A DNA stretch of 64,000 nt from Paraburkholderia sp. D15 (GTDB taxonomy: Bacteria > Pseudomonadota > Gammaproteobacteria > Burkholderiales > Burkholderiaceae): the NCBI RefSeq assembly GCF_029910215.1, contig NZ_CP110395.1, positions 3,100,001-3,164,000 of the forward strand, given 5' to 3'. Both the position numbers and the translations under genes were made by a program. Below, in pieces: positions 62,281 to 64,000 of this stretch (positions are counted from its first letter, which is position 1; the number at the start of each line of letters is the position of its first letter). A model generated the notes under the pieces. That model did no database searches. It was given only the letters and a program-made list of their open reading frames with translations, and was not told where the DNA came from.

Positions 62281-64000
62281 ACCAGCGCGTAATGCATCAC
62301 CACACGGCGTCCGCCAACGACGCCACCCACACCGCCGATCCCACGCCGGCGGCATCCGGCACGATTCGTCTGACGGCCGCGCAGGCGCTGGTCCGCTACC
62401 TCGCCGCGCAACGCGTCGTGAGCGAGGACGGCGAAGGCACCGAGACGCTGTTCGGCGGCGTGTTCGCGATCTTCGGGCACGGCAACGTCGCGGGAATCGG
62501 CGAGGCGCTGTACCAGCATCGCGAGCAGTTGCCGACGCTGCGCGCGCACAACGAGCAGGCGATGGCGCACAGCGCGATCGCTTTCGCGAAAGCCCACTTC
62601 CGCCGCCGCATGATGGCGGTGACGACCTCGATCGGCCCCGGCGCGACCAACCTCGTGACGGCGGCGGCGCTCGCGCACGTGAACCGTCTGCCGGTGCTGC
62701 TGCTGCCCGGCGACATCTTCGTATCGCGCGCGCCGGACCCGGTGCTGCAACAGGTCGAGGACTTCCACGACGGCGGCGTCTCCGCCAACGACGCGCTCAA
62801 GCCCGTATCGCGCTACTTCGACCGGATCGTGCACCCGGCGCAATTGCTGAATGCGCTGCCGCGCGCGGTGCGCGTGCTGACCGATGCCGCGTTGTGCGGC
62901 CCCGTCACGCTCGCGTTGCCGCAGGACGTGCAGGCGCAGGCGTGGGATTTTCCGGAGGCGTTTTTCGCGCCGCGCGTGGTGGGCTTTCACGCGCCCGCGC
63001 CGCGCGCCGACGAACTCGACGCAGCGCTCGCGCCATTGCGGCTGGCGAAGCGGCCGTTGATCGTCGCGGGCGGCGGCGTGCTGTACGGACGCGCGACCGA
63101 CGCATTGCAGCGCTTCGCCGCCACGCACGGCATACCCGTGGCGGAGACGCAGGCCGGCAAGGGCTCGCTCGCGTGGAACGATCCGCTGAACGCGGGCGCG
63201 CTGGGCGTGACCGGTTCGCCCGCCGCCAACGCGCTCGCGCAGGACGCGGATTGCGTGCTCGCGATCGGCACCCGCCTGCAGGATTTCACCACCGGGTCGA
63301 ACACACTATTCGCGCACGCCGGCGTGATCGCCATCAACGCCAATCCGTTCGATGGCCTCAAGCATCGCGCGTGCGTCATCGAGGCGGACGCGCAGCTCAC
63401 GCTGGATGCGCTCGTCGAGCCGTTGCGGGACTGGCGCGCGGAGCCCGCATGGACCACGCGCGCGCAGCAACTCGCGGCGGCGTGGCGCGAGACGGTCGGC
63501 ACGCTCACGCATGCACCGCAACACGACGACGTGCTGCCGTACGAAGGCGACGTGATCGGCGCGATCCAGCGTTCGAGCGCGGGGTCGGCGGCGAACGACA
63601 TCGTCGTCTGCGCGGCCGGCACCCTGCCCGCCGAATTGCACAAGCTCTGGCGCGCGGGCAAACCGGGCGCGTATCACGTCGAGTACGGCTATTCGTGCAT
63701 GGGCTACGAAATCGCGGGCGGCCTCGGCGCGAAGCTCGCGCGCCCCGCGCGCGAAGTGATCGTGATGCTCGGCGACGGCAGCTATCTGATGATGAACAGC
63801 GAGATCGCGACCTCGGTGATGATCGGCGCCAAGCTGATCGTCGTGGTGCTCGACAATCGCGGCTATGGCTGCATCAACCGCTTGCAGCAGGCGTGCGGTG
63901 GCGCGCCGTTCAACAATCTGCTGGAAGACTGCATGCAGGGTCCGCTCGGCGCGCCCCAGATCGACTTCGCCGCGCATGCGCGTGCGCTCGGCGCGCAGGC
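62277..64000 (+). CDS. iolD: 3D-(3,5/4)-trihydroxycyclohexane-1,2-dione hydrolase (partial, cut by window edge)
   Basis: This is the first 574 codons of a ThDP-dependent ring-opening hydrolase in inositol catabolism; the full enzyme is about 620-650 residues. The N-terminal pyrimidine-binding domain has the motif FGGVFAIFGHGNVAGIGEAL and THNEQ-type RAHNEQAMAHSA. The central domain follows, then the ThDP phosphate motif GDGSYLMMNSEI...VVLDNRGYG (residues about 500-540). The ATG overlaps the iolC stop (ATGA). The downstream iolE and iolB, if present, lie outside. Confidence 0.92.
   Translation, partial: MNQRVMHHHTASANDATHTADPTPAASGTIRLTAAQALVRYLAAQRVVSEDGEGTETLFGGVFAIFGHGNVAGIGEALYQHREQLPTLRAHNEQAMAHSAIAFAKAHFRRRMMAVTTSIGPGATNLVTAAALAHVNRLPVLLLPGDIFVSRAPDPVLQQVEDFHDGGVSANDALKPVSRYFDRIVHPAQLLNALPRAVRVLTDAALCGPVTLALPQDVQAQAWDFPEAFFAPRVVGFHAPAPRADELDAALAPLRLAKRPLIVAGGGVLYGRATDALQRFAATHGIPVAETQAGKGSLAWNDPLNAGALGVTGSPAANALAQDADCVLAIGTRLQDFTTGSNTLFAHAGVIAINANPFDGLKHRACVIEADAQLTLDALVEPLRDWRAEPAWTTRAQQLAAAWRETVGTLTHAPQHDDVLPYEGDVIGAIQRSSAGSAANDIVVCAAGTLPAELHKLWRAGKPGAYHVEYGYSCMGYEIAGGLGAKLARPAREVIVMLGDGSYLMMNSEIATSVMIGAKLIVVVLDNRGYGCINRLQQACGGAPFNNLLEDCMQGPLGAPQIDFAAHARALGAQ

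Overview
The window is GC-rich, densely coded DNA typical of the Burkholderiaceae, most likely the main chromosome of a Paraburkholderia/Burkholderia-type soil or plant-associated bacterium. Evidence: neisserial-type porin, UPF0761-type YihY protein, MFS-PlsC fusion, fused IolC, ETF-ubiquinone oxidoreductase, and high-GC codon use almost everywhere. Genus is inferred from gene content, not from a marker gene. Both window ends cut genes (relA on the left, iolD on the right).

Layout. 1-19 kb is mostly housekeeping: relA (partial) and ridA, an alpha/beta hydrolase, scoAB, a PAS-LuxR regulator, a thioesterase, an SDR enzyme, ETF-QO, aroC, an MFS-acyltransferase fusion, a CBS-pair protein, a MetY-like enzyme translationally coupled to a hydrolase, an Mpo1-like protein whose gene overlaps the 3' end of a YihY gene, a WrbA-like flavoprotein with a DUF2069 protein, and an FAD-linked oxidase. 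19-29 kb holds a porin and a tightly overlapped peptide ABC importer operon (two permeases, two ATPases, a binding protein and a CocE/NonD hydrolase) with a divergent LysR gene and a clear operator. 29-37 kb has a metallophosphoesterase, a small membrane peptide, and an AaeXAB-like aromatic-acid efflux operon with its own outer-membrane lipoprotein and a divergent LysR regulator. 37-45 kb has a chemoreceptor, a fosmidomycin-resistance-type MFS pump, a small foreign patch (IS remnant plus an AT-rich orphan gene), and prpE. 44.7-53 kb has mtnN-uvrD, valS, galU and a TusA-like gene. 53.7-64 kb is a myo-inositol catabolism locus: iolR, iolG and a second dehydrogenase on the minus strand, and a sugar ABC transporter, a fused iolC and iolD on the plus strand, with a well-resolved divergent promoter/operator region.

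The most unusual structure is a family of three long composite inverted-repeat elements at about 36.6-37.1, 48.0-48.6 and 53.0-53.7 kb. Each has two arms of about 195 nt in inverted orientation. Every arm carries the same exact 32-bp palindrome and a short GCCCC/GGGGC hairpin. One element is a reverse-complement version of another and one has a shortened centre. They lie between convergent, divergent and tandem genes respectively. I do not recognise a named family for them.

Likely cooperation: the iol ABC transporter imports inositol, IolG oxidises it, and IolD and IolC carry out later steps under IolR. The dehydratase IolE, isomerase IolB and IolA are not in the window and may lie past its right edge. 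The peptide importer and its cytoplasmic hydrolase probably act on one substrate class. The AaeR-like regulator probably controls the efflux operon. I saw no tRNA, rRNA or CRISPR array.
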